From positions 1-40,484 of the forward strand of contig JAIXQT010000241.1 in the NCBI GenBank assembly GCA_027485595.1: a stretch of DNA of 40,484 nucleotides, written 5' to 3'. The DNA is from Pseudomonadota bacterium (GTDB taxonomy: Bacteria > Bdellovibrionota_C > UBA2361 > OMII01). A program made the translations under genes and the position numbers. Under the pieces are notes generated by a model that was not told where the DNA came from, searched no databases, and saw only the letters and a list, made by a program, of their open reading frames with translations. Positions 18,565 to 27,791 of the stretch are shown in pieces (within the stretch, counting starts at the first letter, position 1; every line of letters begins with the position of its first letter).

Positions 18565-20598
18565 ATGAGCAAGTGTCACAGTTGCGGATCCCGGTGCCCG
18601 TACCTTGCAGCCACACTTCTTCGGTTGTTTTGTCTTTTCGCTCTCGACGCGCTCCTGACGCAGCCTTTTTGCATAGCTCAGGAACTTTCCGTGAGGAGCC
18701 CTGAAAATTGGCCAGTCGAATCAACGGACGAATCCGATTGTGTTTATCAATACCCGGTCGTTGAGCCGGCGTGTGGTGAGACCATCCTGGTCGAACCGAT
18801 TATCATAAGACGTCCAACAGGAAATGGCGCGCCATGTCCGGGCGCCAGTCCTGTCTCGAACATGTGTTCCCCAACTCCAACATTCACGTCGACAACAGCC
18901 CCTCAGCCAACTCATACCCCTTCACCACTCCCGACTACCACACCTACGAGCACTCCGACGTATAGCCCGAGCCCCAGCTCATCACCAACCACTACATCCA
19001 CTCCATCTCCGATCTCGACATCAACCCGAACGCCAACTCACAGTCCGACGCCTACCCCAACATATACCCCTGAACAGGAGGAGCGGGAATGTGTGTGGAT
19101 CGCCTCGTGGGCGAATTGGAGCAACCAAGCCGAGAAAAACAGTAAAGGTGGACTGGGGTCGGTCAATGACACCTATGCTCGTAGTTTCTCTAACCGAAAG
19201 GAGTGGACATCCGTGCCTGGATGCTTCGCCAAGCATTTCAAAAATTTGGGATGCAAATACATAGACGAAAGCGATGGATTCGACTCCTTTGAATGGTGCG
19301 GCCTGGTCGTCGCCCCATCAACGCTCGCGGGGTTCTTGGGAGTTCCAGGTGGATACAATTCCTCTAGAGACGGCGATCCCTTGGTCAAACCGGTCACCTA
19401 CTACATGGATAAGAATTGCAAATATACCCAAATGAGCCAGGCTAAAAAGATATGTGGATTCGGCGGAGTTTCATGGAGTCCGATCTCCCTCATCTTTGAC
19501 ACTACGACCAACCTCAATGAGGGAATGACGGTTGTTCAGTTCTCCGTTGATCCGAGACAACCCGGCGCCTCAAGTATATGGAGGGGTTCAGCGAGCGCTC
19601 CCCTTCTCGTGTACGACCCGGCGCGCACAGGTAAGGTAACCTCAGCGCGTCAACTCTTTGGAAATTTCACATTCGGTGGACGATCCTCTTCACCATCCAT
19701 GGATGATGCCGCTCCACTTGGAGAGCCATGGAGCAACGGATATGAGGCGCTTGGAAGGCTCGACACCAATAATGACGGCAAGATATCTGCGAACGAACTC
19801 GACCCACTAAGCTTGTGGTTCGACGCCAACCGAGATGGCGTCTCCGATGACGGCGAAGTCGTGCGAGCGCATACGCGCAACGTACAGGAGATCTTCTATG
19901 AGTCTCCGGCTTCATCAGAAAGTTCTCGAGATGTTCATCTCACACGAGGATTCACGCGCCTGATGGATGGAGAGGAGGTAGTTGGACGCTCGGTTGACTG
20001 GTACGCTGAGACCTTTATGAACGAACAGGAGGCTTCGGAGGCCTTACACGCTAAGTTTACTGGTGGAGACACTAAGCAGTTCACCGGCGCTACATCGACG
20101 GACCTCACGGAGGGCGATGCGCTCGCTCCGTTCTCTCGACTCAAAGACGTTAACGCCATGACGTTCAGTCCTCAAGCTGTCTCGAATCACGCAAGCGATC
20201 TCAGTGGATACTGGATGTGGTCAACGACCGACGGTGAGGGAGAGAAGCATCCTGGCTTCTTCGTGTTCCAACAGGAGGGAGATAAGATCTTCGGATACAA
20301 CATCATCGAGGCGATCCTGGACCACAACTCGGCTGAGCTTCACTCCGCGGTGCGCGTAGTCCCCGCAGCGGGCGAAGTACATACGGACCCTAACGGTGAC
20401 AAGGTACTCTCATTCAAGCTCTTCGACCCGAATGGAGAGGTAACGGTGAGCTCCACAGCAACCATCTCTGAGAGCGGCACCGTGCTTGAGGGGACCACGA
20501 CCCAGCACATCACCTCAAGCCACGGCGATAAGACGCAATCTGTGGAGACCTCCTACTCGTGGAAGGGGAAAAAAATTATCACTCGCACGAAGCGATAA
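18565..20598 (+). CDS. secreted hypothetical protein with Thr/Pro/Ser-rich linker and EF-hand-like calcium motifs
   Basis: N-terminal hydrophobic segment; long TPTPTSTP linker; DTNNDGKISANEL and DANRDGVSDDGEV. Confidence 0.75.
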   Translation: MSKCHSCGSRCPYLAATLLRLFCLFALDALLTQPFCIAQELSVRSPENWPVESTDESDCVYQYPVVEPACGETILVEPIIIRRPTGNGAPCPGASPVSNMCSPTPTFTSTTAPQPTHTPSPLPTTTPTSTPTYSPSPSSSPTTTSTPSPISTSTRTPTHSPTPTPTYTPEQEERECVWIASWANWSNQAEKNSKGGLGSVNDTYARSFSNRKEWTSVPGCFAKHFKNLGCKYIDESDGFDSFEWCGLVVAPSTLAGFLGVPGGYNSSRDGDPLVKPVTYYMDKNCKYTQMSQAKKICGFGGVSWSPISLIFDTTTNLNEGMTVVQFSVDPRQPGASSIWRGSASAPLLVYDPARTGKVTSARQLFGNFTFGGRSSSPSMDDAAPLGEPWSNGYEALGRLDTNNDGKISANELDPLSLWFDANRDGVSDDGEVVRAHTRNVQEIFYESPASSESSRDVHLTRGFTRLMDGEEVVGRSVDWYAETFMNEQEASEALHAKFTGGDTKQFTGATSTDLTEGDALAPFSRLKDVNAMTFSPQAVSNHASDLSGYWMWSTTDGEGEKHPGFFVFQQEGDKIFGYNIIEAILDHNSAELHSAVRVVPAAGEVHTDPNGDKVLSFKLFDPNGEVTVSSTATISESGTVLEGTTTQHITSSHGDKTQSVETSYSWKGKKIITRTKR

Positions 20599-20603
20599 CG
20601 GCA

Positions 20604-21395
20604 CTAAAACACCCCCTTCGGACTCGTCGTCATGATATCGACGCCGGTTTCGGTCACGAGAACCGTATGCTCCCACTGCGCTGAGAGAGCACCGTCAGCG
20701 GTGCGAACGGTCCACCCATCAACCTTCGAGAGCGAGGTACGCGCGGTTCCGAGATTGATCATCGGCTCGATGGTAAAGGTCATACCGGGGCGCATGATGT
20801 CGCCCGAACCACGACGCGCGGTGTGAATCACCTGCGGCGCTTCGTGAAACTCTCGACCGAGTCCGTGTCCGGTATACTCCCGTACGATGCCGTAGTTCCT
20901 GCCGGTGGTCTTAATGTAATCCTGAATCGCGCCGCCGATATCGCCGATCCGGTTACCGGGCTTCACCTGACGAATACCGGCGAAGAGCGCTTCTCGGGTA
21001 ACCTTCACCAACTGGATCGCCTCAGGAGAGCATGCCTCCTCTCCACCCACGAAGTACATTCGGCTTGAATCACCGTGGAAGCCGTTCTTGTAGCAGGTGA
21101 CATCGACGTTCACGATATCCCCGGGCATGAGGAGAATATAGGGCGCCGGAATACCGTGACACACGACATCGTTCGGAGATACGCACACGGATTTCGGATA
21201 CCCCTTGTAGTTCAGGGGCGATGGAATAGCTCCATGCTCCAAGGTGCGGCGGTGAACGAAGGAGTTGATCTCCTCGGTGTTCATCCCCGGCCGGATAATC
21301 TCACCGACTTCATCAAGGATGGTAGCGGTGACCTGACACGTTTCGCGCATGAGCGCGATCTCTTCTGCGGTTTTGATTGTAATTTTCTCGCCCAC
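20604..21395 (-). CDS. map: methionine aminopeptidase type I
   Basis: IKTAEEIALMRETCQ, NYKGYPKSVCVSPNDVVCHGIP, YTGHGLGREFHEAPQV, FTIEPM. Confidence 0.95.
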   Translation of the reverse strand: MGEKITIKTAEEIALMRETCQVTATILDEVGEIIRPGMNTEEINSFVHRRTLEHGAIPSPLNYKGYPKSVCVSPNDVVCHGIPAPYILLMPGDIVNVDVTCYKNGFHGDSSRMYFVGGEEACSPEAIQLVKVTREALFAGIRQVKPGNRIGDIGGAIQDYIKTTGRNYGIVREYTGHGLGREFHEAPQVIHTARRGSGDIMRPGMTFTIEPMINLGTARTSLSKVDGWTVRTADGALSAQWEHTVLVTETGVDIMTTSPKGVF

Positions 21396-21403
21396 CTATA
21401 CTC

Positions 21404-21871
21404 CTATGCGGGAGACTTCTTTGAAGCCATGGTGACTATCGTATCGAAGTGTTTATCCGACACTGGGATAACACTGAGCCTCGACCCCTTTTGTAACAAG
21501 GCGAGCCCTTCCAAGGACTTAGTGCCACGCAACTCATCGAGGGGGATCTGACGGGCGAATTTTCGCACAAACTTCAGATCGGGGCAAAACCACCTCGGAT
21601 TCGCTTCAGTCGCCTTCGGTTCGAAGTACTCGCTCGATGGGTCAAATTGGGTCTTATCGGGGGTGGCTTTTGCGTGAACCTGCGCGATGCCAACCACCCC
21701 CGGCGGCTCAGCATTTGAGTGATAAATGATAACCTCATCGCCCTCTTCCATCGCCATCAGGAAGTTACGCGCTTGATAGTTACGGACACCGGTCCAGTCG
21801 GTTACCTTTGAACGAGCGAAATCGTCAATTGAGAATACGTCCGGTTCTGTCTTTACGAGCCATCGTGCCAT
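21404..21871 (-). CDS. EVE domain-containing protein
   Basis: MARWLVKTEPDVFSIDDF, TDWTGVRNYQARNFLMAMEEGDEVIIYHSN; internal ATG at 21871 preferred. Confidence 0.88.
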   Translation of the reverse strand: MARWLVKTEPDVFSIDDFARSKVTDWTGVRNYQARNFLMAMEEGDEVIIYHSNAEPPGVVGIAQVHAKATPDKTQFDPSSEYFEPKATEANPRWFCPDLKFVRKFARQIPLDELRGTKSLEGLALLQKGSRLSVIPVSDKHFDTIVTMASKKSPA

Positions 21872-21932
21872 GGCCCGCATTGTGGGGGGAACGACAGCAT
21901 CAGGCAAGACGGTCTCGATGGATGGTTCCCTT

Positions 21933-22673
21933 TCAGATGTGTTCGCGGCCGATCAGATCCCTAAGCCCCTCAAACCCTGGCGTTGGCATCTTTACTTTAG
22001 CGATGCGGCTGCCGATCTGGGCGAGCGCGTTAGCATCGGAGAAGGTGAAGAGCTGAAAGGTATGTGATGGCCAACGCTTCTTAAAATACGCCGATGAGTC
22101 CGCGTACGTGAGGTCGAAGGCGCGAAAGCCATAGGTTTCAACGAGTTCAGGAATGATCGACATGCGGTGGGGGGTCTTGTCGAGTCGACTTGGAATCGCG
22201 ATGCCATTACGCGCCGAGAGCGCTCGAAGCAGATGATCAATCGAAGCTGTCATGACGTACTCCGGATTGCCTCGGGCTTGCTCAGGAACCTGAAGCTCTC
22301 TGAGAAACTCCGAGATCCCAGCCGACGAAATCGATTCAGGGAAGAGACACGAAATGACCACTTCGGAGCAGGTTTTTACTCGGCATCGTACGCTCACACC
22401 TGGAATCACCGTTAGTGGAGAGCTCTTCGCGGCTGTCACCATTCGGTCGATAAATTCCCCGCTGTAGAAATCGGTGATAGCGATAACATCAAGCCCCTTA
22501 ACTTTCGCGAGTCGAACGATCGCGGGCGCCGAATCTAACCCCTCCACGCCGAGATAGCCCATGGACGCGGGGCTCTGCACCCGAAGATCCATAACGTAAC
22601 TCTTCTGACGCGTTTTCGTCTTCTCAACTTGCTGTGAAAGGGTTGCTCGCGAGTCTTTCCTTTGTGTACTCAT
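21933..22673 (-). CDS. PHP-domain (metal-dependent phosphoesterase-like) protein
   Basis: MDLRVQSPASMGYLG, VIAITDFYSGEFIDR, TVIPGVSVRCR. Start moved from 22826 because the upstream 51 codons lie in or next to a repeat element. Confidence 0.6.
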   Translation of the reverse strand: MSTQRKDSRATLSQQVEKTKTRQKSYVMDLRVQSPASMGYLGVEGLDSAPAIVRLAKVKGLDVIAITDFYSGEFIDRMVTAAKSSPLTVIPGVSVRCRVKTCSEVVISCLFPESISSAGISEFLRELQVPEQARGNPEYVMTASIDHLLRALSARNGIAIPSRLDKTPHRMSIIPELVETYGFRAFDLTYADSSAYFKKRWPSHTFQLFTFSDANALAQIGSRIAKVKMPTPGFEGLRDLIGREHI

Positions 22674-22684
22674 GGTGTCATTCC

Positions 22685-22871
22685 TAGCAGTGTGGTGAAA
22701 AATGGTTCCGTCGTGAGCATTTTGAGGGTTTCGGCGAAACAAGGCGGAGACGACGGAAAAACCGGAGGCGTATCCACTGAGAGACGTGGAGGATTTTCTC
22801 GTTGGCTCCAACGAAGTTGGAGCCAACGCATCGAAATGCGCAACAGGAAACCATTTTTCATCACCCTGCTA
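22685..22871 (+). mobile_element. MITE-like element, copy B
   Basis: TA-GCAGTGTGGTGAAAAATGG ... CCATTTTTCATCACCCTGC-TA; internal perfect hairpin GTTGGCTCCAAC-GAA-GTTGGAGCCAAC. Confidence 0.8.
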
Positions 22872-22877
22872 AACTAA

Positions 22878-23501
22878 CTAGGACTCTGTATTTGTTTTAA
22901 TGCCTTCACGCAGTTTACGACTTTGCTCCTGCGCGGCCGCGCGGTCCGCTTGCTCCTTGCCTGAACTCACGGGGGCCCCGACGGAATCAAGGAGCTCCCT
23001 CATCATCGATTTGATGGCGGCAACCTGAACCTCAAGGCGCCCGATGTCGCTCGCCGTAGGAACCGACCCAAACATGGAGAGGCACCGATCCATTTTAGTT
23101 AGGATCGCGGATACCTTTGAGGTCAAAAGGTCCACTCGCCCCTCCAGCAGTCTGAGGTCGCTCGTGGAAGCGATTCCCATCATACGCGCTACCGTCGCCG
23201 CACTCACATCAACGCGTGGCCCATCCGACATAGTGGAGATACCGCTCGGCGTCGGGGTGCTCTTGGGGAGATCCTCCTTAACGTTAAGTTCCCCCGCGAT
23301 TACCTTCTCGCCCAGTAATGATGGGTCGATTTTATCCGCCCCCGGGAGGGCGACAGTCTGCGGTTCGGGTTCGACCGAGGCGGCATCGACTGGTGGTGCG
23401 GGTGGCGTGGAGCTAACTCCCGCCGGGATAGGCGAGTCGGAGGCGCGGTCGGGCGCAAAATCATCAGTCGCCGGCAGGCCCTCAAGAATGTCAGAATCCA
23501 T
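22878..23501 (-). CDS. hypothetical protein, disordered N-terminus and heptad-like C-terminus
   Basis: 207 aa ORF; no family recognised. Confidence 0.6.
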   Translation of the reverse strand: MDSDILEGLPATDDFAPDRASDSPIPAGVSSTPPAPPVDAASVEPEPQTVALPGADKIDPSLLGEKVIAGELNVKEDLPKSTPTPSGISTMSDGPRVDVSAATVARMMGIASTSDLRLLEGRVDLLTSKVSAILTKMDRCLSMFGSVPTASDIGRLEVQVAAIKSMMRELLDSVGAPVSSGKEQADRAAAQEQSRKLREGIKTNTES

Positions 23502-23803
23502 AATGTATCGCTCCTGAATAGCTGAGGCCTATCACCCAGCACGCTGTTCATAAGAAACGAAGCTCAAACAACGGCTCATGAGAGAATTATGCGCCCCGCC
23601 CCAAAAATTATGTGCCGGCTAACCGGGCGGACTAAGGCGCCATACTTTAAAGATGATTGTGCCAGGCTAAAGGATTCAAACGCCGGTCTGATTTTACACC
23701 AAACGAGGATCTCCCTCCGTAATCGATAGGTCTCCGTAACAGAACCACATCAAGTATTGGCAATCAGAAAATCGAATGTTTCCGAGCAGGTGGCCACGTG
23801 GCA

Positions 23804-25198
23804 CTACCCGGCTGTTTTGCGCGGACTACGGGTGCCTCCGTTACCAGCGAGGGGCAGTTCTTCGCCTTTGTCTCCCTCGTCTTCGCGTGACAGGGGCTTT
23901 ACCGCAAGTCGAACGATACGGTGACGATGTACCTCTAGTATCCTAAACCTAAGGGACTCTATGTCGCAGGTCTCACCCTCGTCCGGTAGCCTTCCCAAGT
24001 GGGAGAGCACATAGCCAGCTATCGTGTCGTAGTGACCTTCCGATGGCGTAATACCGAAAGATTCGGGCAACTGGTCGATACCGGCGGTGCCATCTACCAC
24101 CCACTCGCCATCAACCTCCCTAATAACAAGCTCTCTCTCGGAGACCGAATCCGTCTCATCGAAGATATCTCCAACGATCTCCTCAACAAGATCCTCCAGG
24201 GTAACGATGCCCCCAACCCCTCCGTGTTCATCTACCACCACCGCGAGGTGAGTTCCCGTGGATCTACATTCATGCAAAAGATCGTCGACCGGCTTGGTGT
24301 TCGGAATCTTATAGATATCTCGAAGCAACGCCCGCCAGGAGTCTGTCGTGACCGGCTTGTTGATGAACTGAAGGAGGTCCTTCGCGAGGATCAACCCTCT
24401 CACATCATCGAGATCAGATCCGCAAATTAACACTCGAGACACTCCCTCTCTCGTGCACAGCGCGATAAGCTCTTCAGTGGTAGCGCTCTCGCTCGCCCAC
24501 ACAATATCTTTTCGTGGGGTCATAACCTCTCGAACAACCAGCCCCCCGAAATCGACGATCCCCTCGATGAGGCGCTGCTCGTTGTGCTCGATGGTCCCAG
24601 ATTCTGAGCTGAATTTGACGATCTCGCTGAGCTCGTCTGTGGAGAGCGAGATATCTCGCTCCGTTGTCAGGCGAATGTGACATCGCTCCAACACACGATT
24701 AATCGTGTTGTGAATGAAGATGAGAATAGGTCCGACGAAGATATAAAAGAGACGTAGCGGCAAAGCCACTAGACACATCGTCTTTTCAGGAAACTGCAAG
24801 GTGAATGCCTTGGCCACCTGCACAACCACCAAGGTCGTCACCATAACGGCGGCGGCGCACAGAGCCGCCAACGCGACACCGTACGGAGTAACACCATGTC
24901 CATCTCCGGGAAGCTTGGCGATAAACCCGGTGAGAAACGCAAGACAGAATCCAGCTCCGAACGAGGAGCAGAGTCGTCCCATCTGAGCACACAAGAGGTA
25001 ACGTTCCGACCTCTCAATTATGCGAACGCTCGCCGGGGCGCCGAACGCCTCTAGCTCAACCAACTCGCCCAGGCGGCTCGTACGACTGCGCGCAATCGCG
25101 AGCGAGGAGACGATGAAAAAGACGTACCCGGACACCGAAACAAGGAGCGGGAGACTCTGATAGAGGAGAACTATGGGATGATCAGGTTCGCTATTCAT
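23804..25198 (-). CDS. CNNM/HlyC-CorC-like membrane protein with CBS pair and CorC/HlyC domain
   Basis: SGTIEHNEQRLIEGIVDFGGLVVREVMTPRKDIV, VVVDEHGGVGGIVTLEDLVEEIVGDI. Confidence 0.88.
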   Translation of the reverse strand: MNSEPDHPIVLLYQSLPLLVSVSGYVFFIVSSLAIARSRTSRLGELVELEAFGAPASVRIIERSERYLLCAQMGRLCSSFGAGFCLAFLTGFIAKLPGDGHGVTPYGVALAALCAAAVMVTTLVVVQVAKAFTLQFPEKTMCLVALPLRLFYIFVGPILIFIHNTINRVLERCHIRLTTERDISLSTDELSEIVKFSSESGTIEHNEQRLIEGIVDFGGLVVREVMTPRKDIVWASESATTEELIALCTREGVSRVLICGSDLDDVRGLILAKDLLQFINKPVTTDSWRALLRDIYKIPNTKPVDDLLHECRSTGTHLAVVVDEHGGVGGIVTLEDLVEEIVGDIFDETDSVSERELVIREVDGEWVVDGTAGIDQLPESFGITPSEGHYDTIAGYVLSHLGRLPDEGETCDIESLRFRILEVHRHRIVRLAVKPLSREDEGDKGEELPLAGNGGTRSPRKTAG

Positions 25199-25489
25199 AT
25201 GGTGAGGACCCCAGCCTAGCTGCGAGAAACGGCAGCCATCCCCGTGAACCGCTCGAGGTACCAGGATCGGAGAACTGTTATCAAAGATGCTTTGCTGGGG
25301 GATTTGGGCGTGCCCATAGTTATCCTTTTATTGTTCACGCCGGGGAGAGCGGTTGTCAATCAGAAGCGTCTCAATCCTTAAAAACTATTTCCTATCAATT
25401 TGTTACAACAACATCCTCATAACGACAGGATTTCCCGTCCTGTTGAGGGGCAACATACGGACTTCTCCGCTGCCCCCCTCCCCTCGACA

Positions 25490-25509
25490 CCGGGGCATCG
25501 ATGCCCCGG
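25490..25509. repeat. 20-bp perfect palindrome
   Basis: CCGGGGCATCGATGCCCCGG, read directly; upstream of the Fe-S oxidoreductase gene. Confidence 0.8.
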
Positions 25510-25574
25510 CTCAAGAGCATACCGGCCTCGTGCGCCCTTCTGACCTCACACCGTGACAAGATACCTGGTGCGAA

Positions 25575-27791
25575 GTGCCTGATAAGACTACTTTACTCCC
25601 CATGACACCAACTCGCGAAATCATGTGGAATCTTAACACGCTGCCGAATGTCGTGGCGTTGTACGGCCTTTTAGTTGTTGCCCTCGCTATTGGGGTAAAC
25701 GGCATTGTGCAGAGAACCATCTTTTGGCGCTCCGGGCGCCCCTCTCCAGAAAACCTGGGACTGTGGTGGTGGCGTCTCGACGACCTCATCCAGCACGGAT
25801 TCCTCCAACGTAAGGTAAGCCGAGGCAAGAGCGGCTCGGCGATCGCGCACCTTCTCGTCTACTTCGGATTCCTCGTTCTGACATTCACGACAACGATGGT
25901 GTTCATTCACCACGACCTCGGGATCAAGATCTATCAGGGGAAGTTTTACCTGTGGGTCACGATGTTCAGCGATGTATTCGGTATTTTACTCCTCGCTGGC
26001 GTGATCTACTTCGGCTACCGACGCTTTATGCAAAAGGCCGACCCGGTTCACGTGAGCCCCAACGATTCCTTCATCCTCGTTATGCTCGCCGTGCTTGTTG
26101 TGCAAGGCTTTGCGCTAGAAGGTCTTCGAATTCATGCTACGAACGATCCGTGGCAGCTTTACTCACCGATCGGTTGGCTCTTCGCTCAATCGGTATGGTT
26201 CCTCTCCGTAGAACGAGCCAAGGAGATACACTTCGTGATGTGGTGGTTTCACACCCTGACGGTGTACGCGTTCGTGGCGCTCTTCCCATACACTAAGTTC
26301 TTCCACATGGTTTCAAGTCCACTCAACCTCTTCTTCGCGCGAACCAACCGACCTAAGGGCGCGCTCCCATTCATCGGTGATATCGAGAAGCTGATGGAAA
26401 CAGGTGAGGAATTTGCGCTCGGATTAGGAACGATTAAGGACTACACATGGAAGAATCTTCTCGACCTCGATGCCTGTACACAATGTGGTCGGTGCCAAGA
26501 GGTGTGCCCGGCGTACCTGACAGGAAAACCGCTCTCACCAAAGTGGGTCATCCTCGATACTCGTAACCATGCGCACGCCCTCCAGGCCCGAGGCGAGCTC
26601 CCTCCACAGACCGGAATGAATCCTGGCGTAGGGCTCGATCGCGCGCTCATGTCCAATGTTACGCTGCCGTTTAACTCGCTCACACGAACTGAGAACGGAT
26701 TTGACGCCGCGGGGACATATCGAGCTCAAAATCCCCTCGTCCAGAATTCAGTGCTTTCCCTAGGCAGTTCCGCTGACGCGAAGATAGCTGGTGACGTCAT
26801 GGATCCGATGGCCTTCTGGAGTTGTAACACCTGCCTCGCATGCGTTGAGGCATGTCCGGTGGGCATCAATCATGTGGATCAGATCGTAGGAAATCGGCGC
26901 CACCTCACGATGATGGAGGGACAGCTTCCGCACGAAGCTCAAGCGACCCTTCGATCCCTGGAAAGCCGAGCGAATCCATACGGCCCTCAGGAGGATCGGG
27001 TAAAATGGCTCGATGGTCTCGACGTCAAACAGCTTCAACCGGGAGATGCCGTCGACTATCTCTATTGGGTTGGGTGTGTATCGGCATTTGATCCTCGAAA
27101 GCAGAAGATCGCGAAGTCATTAGTAACGATCATGAATCGCGCGGGTCTCTCGTTCGGCGTGCTTGGGTCTATGGAGGGATGCACCGGGGATCCAGCGCGG
27201 CGTCTTGGCGAGGAGAACCTCTTCCAGACACTCGCCAAGCAGAACATCGAGCTTCTCAAGTCCGTGTCGTTCAAGACGCTCGTGGCGAATTGCCCTCACT
27301 GCTTCAACACGATCAAGAACGAGTATCCACAATTCGGAAATCTCGGGGAGGGACGACAGCCAGAGATAATCCACCACTCCGTCCTCCTACGTAGACTCCT
27401 TGAGGCAGACAAACTTCCATTAAAAGAGGAAGCTCTTAAGGAGGTAACCTTCCACGATCCGTGCTACCTCGGACGGGTCAACGACGAGTACGAGGCCCCA
27501 CGAAAAACCCTTAAAGCGGTCAAAGGTCTTAAGATCCTTGAGATGGAGCGAAGCCGCGAGAAGGGGCTTTGCTGCGGTGCGGGCGGAGGTCATTTCTGGA
27601 TGGACCTTAAGATAGGAGAGCGAGTTAACTCAGTTCGCGCGGCCGAAGCCGCCGAGACCGGCGCCTCCACCGTCGCGACCGCGTGTCCTTTCTGTATGCA
27701 GATGATGGAGGACGGGGTTAAACTGACTCATAACGAGGCGAAGCTCGATGTTCGGGATATCGCCGAGGTTATAGCCGAGAGACTTCAATGA
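25575..27791 (+). CDS. HdrD-like membrane Fe-S oxidoreductase (NarI-like membrane domain, two [4Fe-4S] motifs, CCG domains)
   Basis: CTQCGRCQEVCPAY and CNTCLACVEACPVG; CCG-like segments GCVSAFDPR and GLCCGAGGGHFWMD; multiple N-terminal hydrophobic helices. Start 25575 (GTG) or 25602 (ATG). Confidence 0.85.
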   Translation: MPDKTTLLPMTPTREIMWNLNTLPNVVALYGLLVVALAIGVNGIVQRTIFWRSGRPSPENLGLWWWRLDDLIQHGFLQRKVSRGKSGSAIAHLLVYFGFLVLTFTTTMVFIHHDLGIKIYQGKFYLWVTMFSDVFGILLLAGVIYFGYRRFMQKADPVHVSPNDSFILVMLAVLVVQGFALEGLRIHATNDPWQLYSPIGWLFAQSVWFLSVERAKEIHFVMWWFHTLTVYAFVALFPYTKFFHMVSSPLNLFFARTNRPKGALPFIGDIEKLMETGEEFALGLGTIKDYTWKNLLDLDACTQCGRCQEVCPAYLTGKPLSPKWVILDTRNHAHALQARGELPPQTGMNPGVGLDRALMSNVTLPFNSLTRTENGFDAAGTYRAQNPLVQNSVLSLGSSADAKIAGDVMDPMAFWSCNTCLACVEACPVGINHVDQIVGNRRHLTMMEGQLPHEAQATLRSLESRANPYGPQEDRVKWLDGLDVKQLQPGDAVDYLYWVGCVSAFDPRKQKIAKSLVTIMNRAGLSFGVLGSMEGCTGDPARRLGEENLFQTLAKQNIELLKSVSFKTLVANCPHCFNTIKNEYPQFGNLGEGRQPEIIHHSVLLRRLLEADKLPLKEEALKEVTFHDPCYLGRVNDEYEAPRKTLKAVKGLKILEMERSREKGLCCGAGGGHFWMDLKIGERVNSVRAAEAAETGASTVATACPFCMQMMEDGVKLTHNEAKLDVRDIAEVIAERLQ

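Noticed and set aside
21404-21871. EVE-domain gene as part of a modified-base defence system
   Set aside because: EVE domains can be fused to restriction nucleases, but this is a standalone copy beside map and a PHP gene, with no restriction or defence genes nearby.
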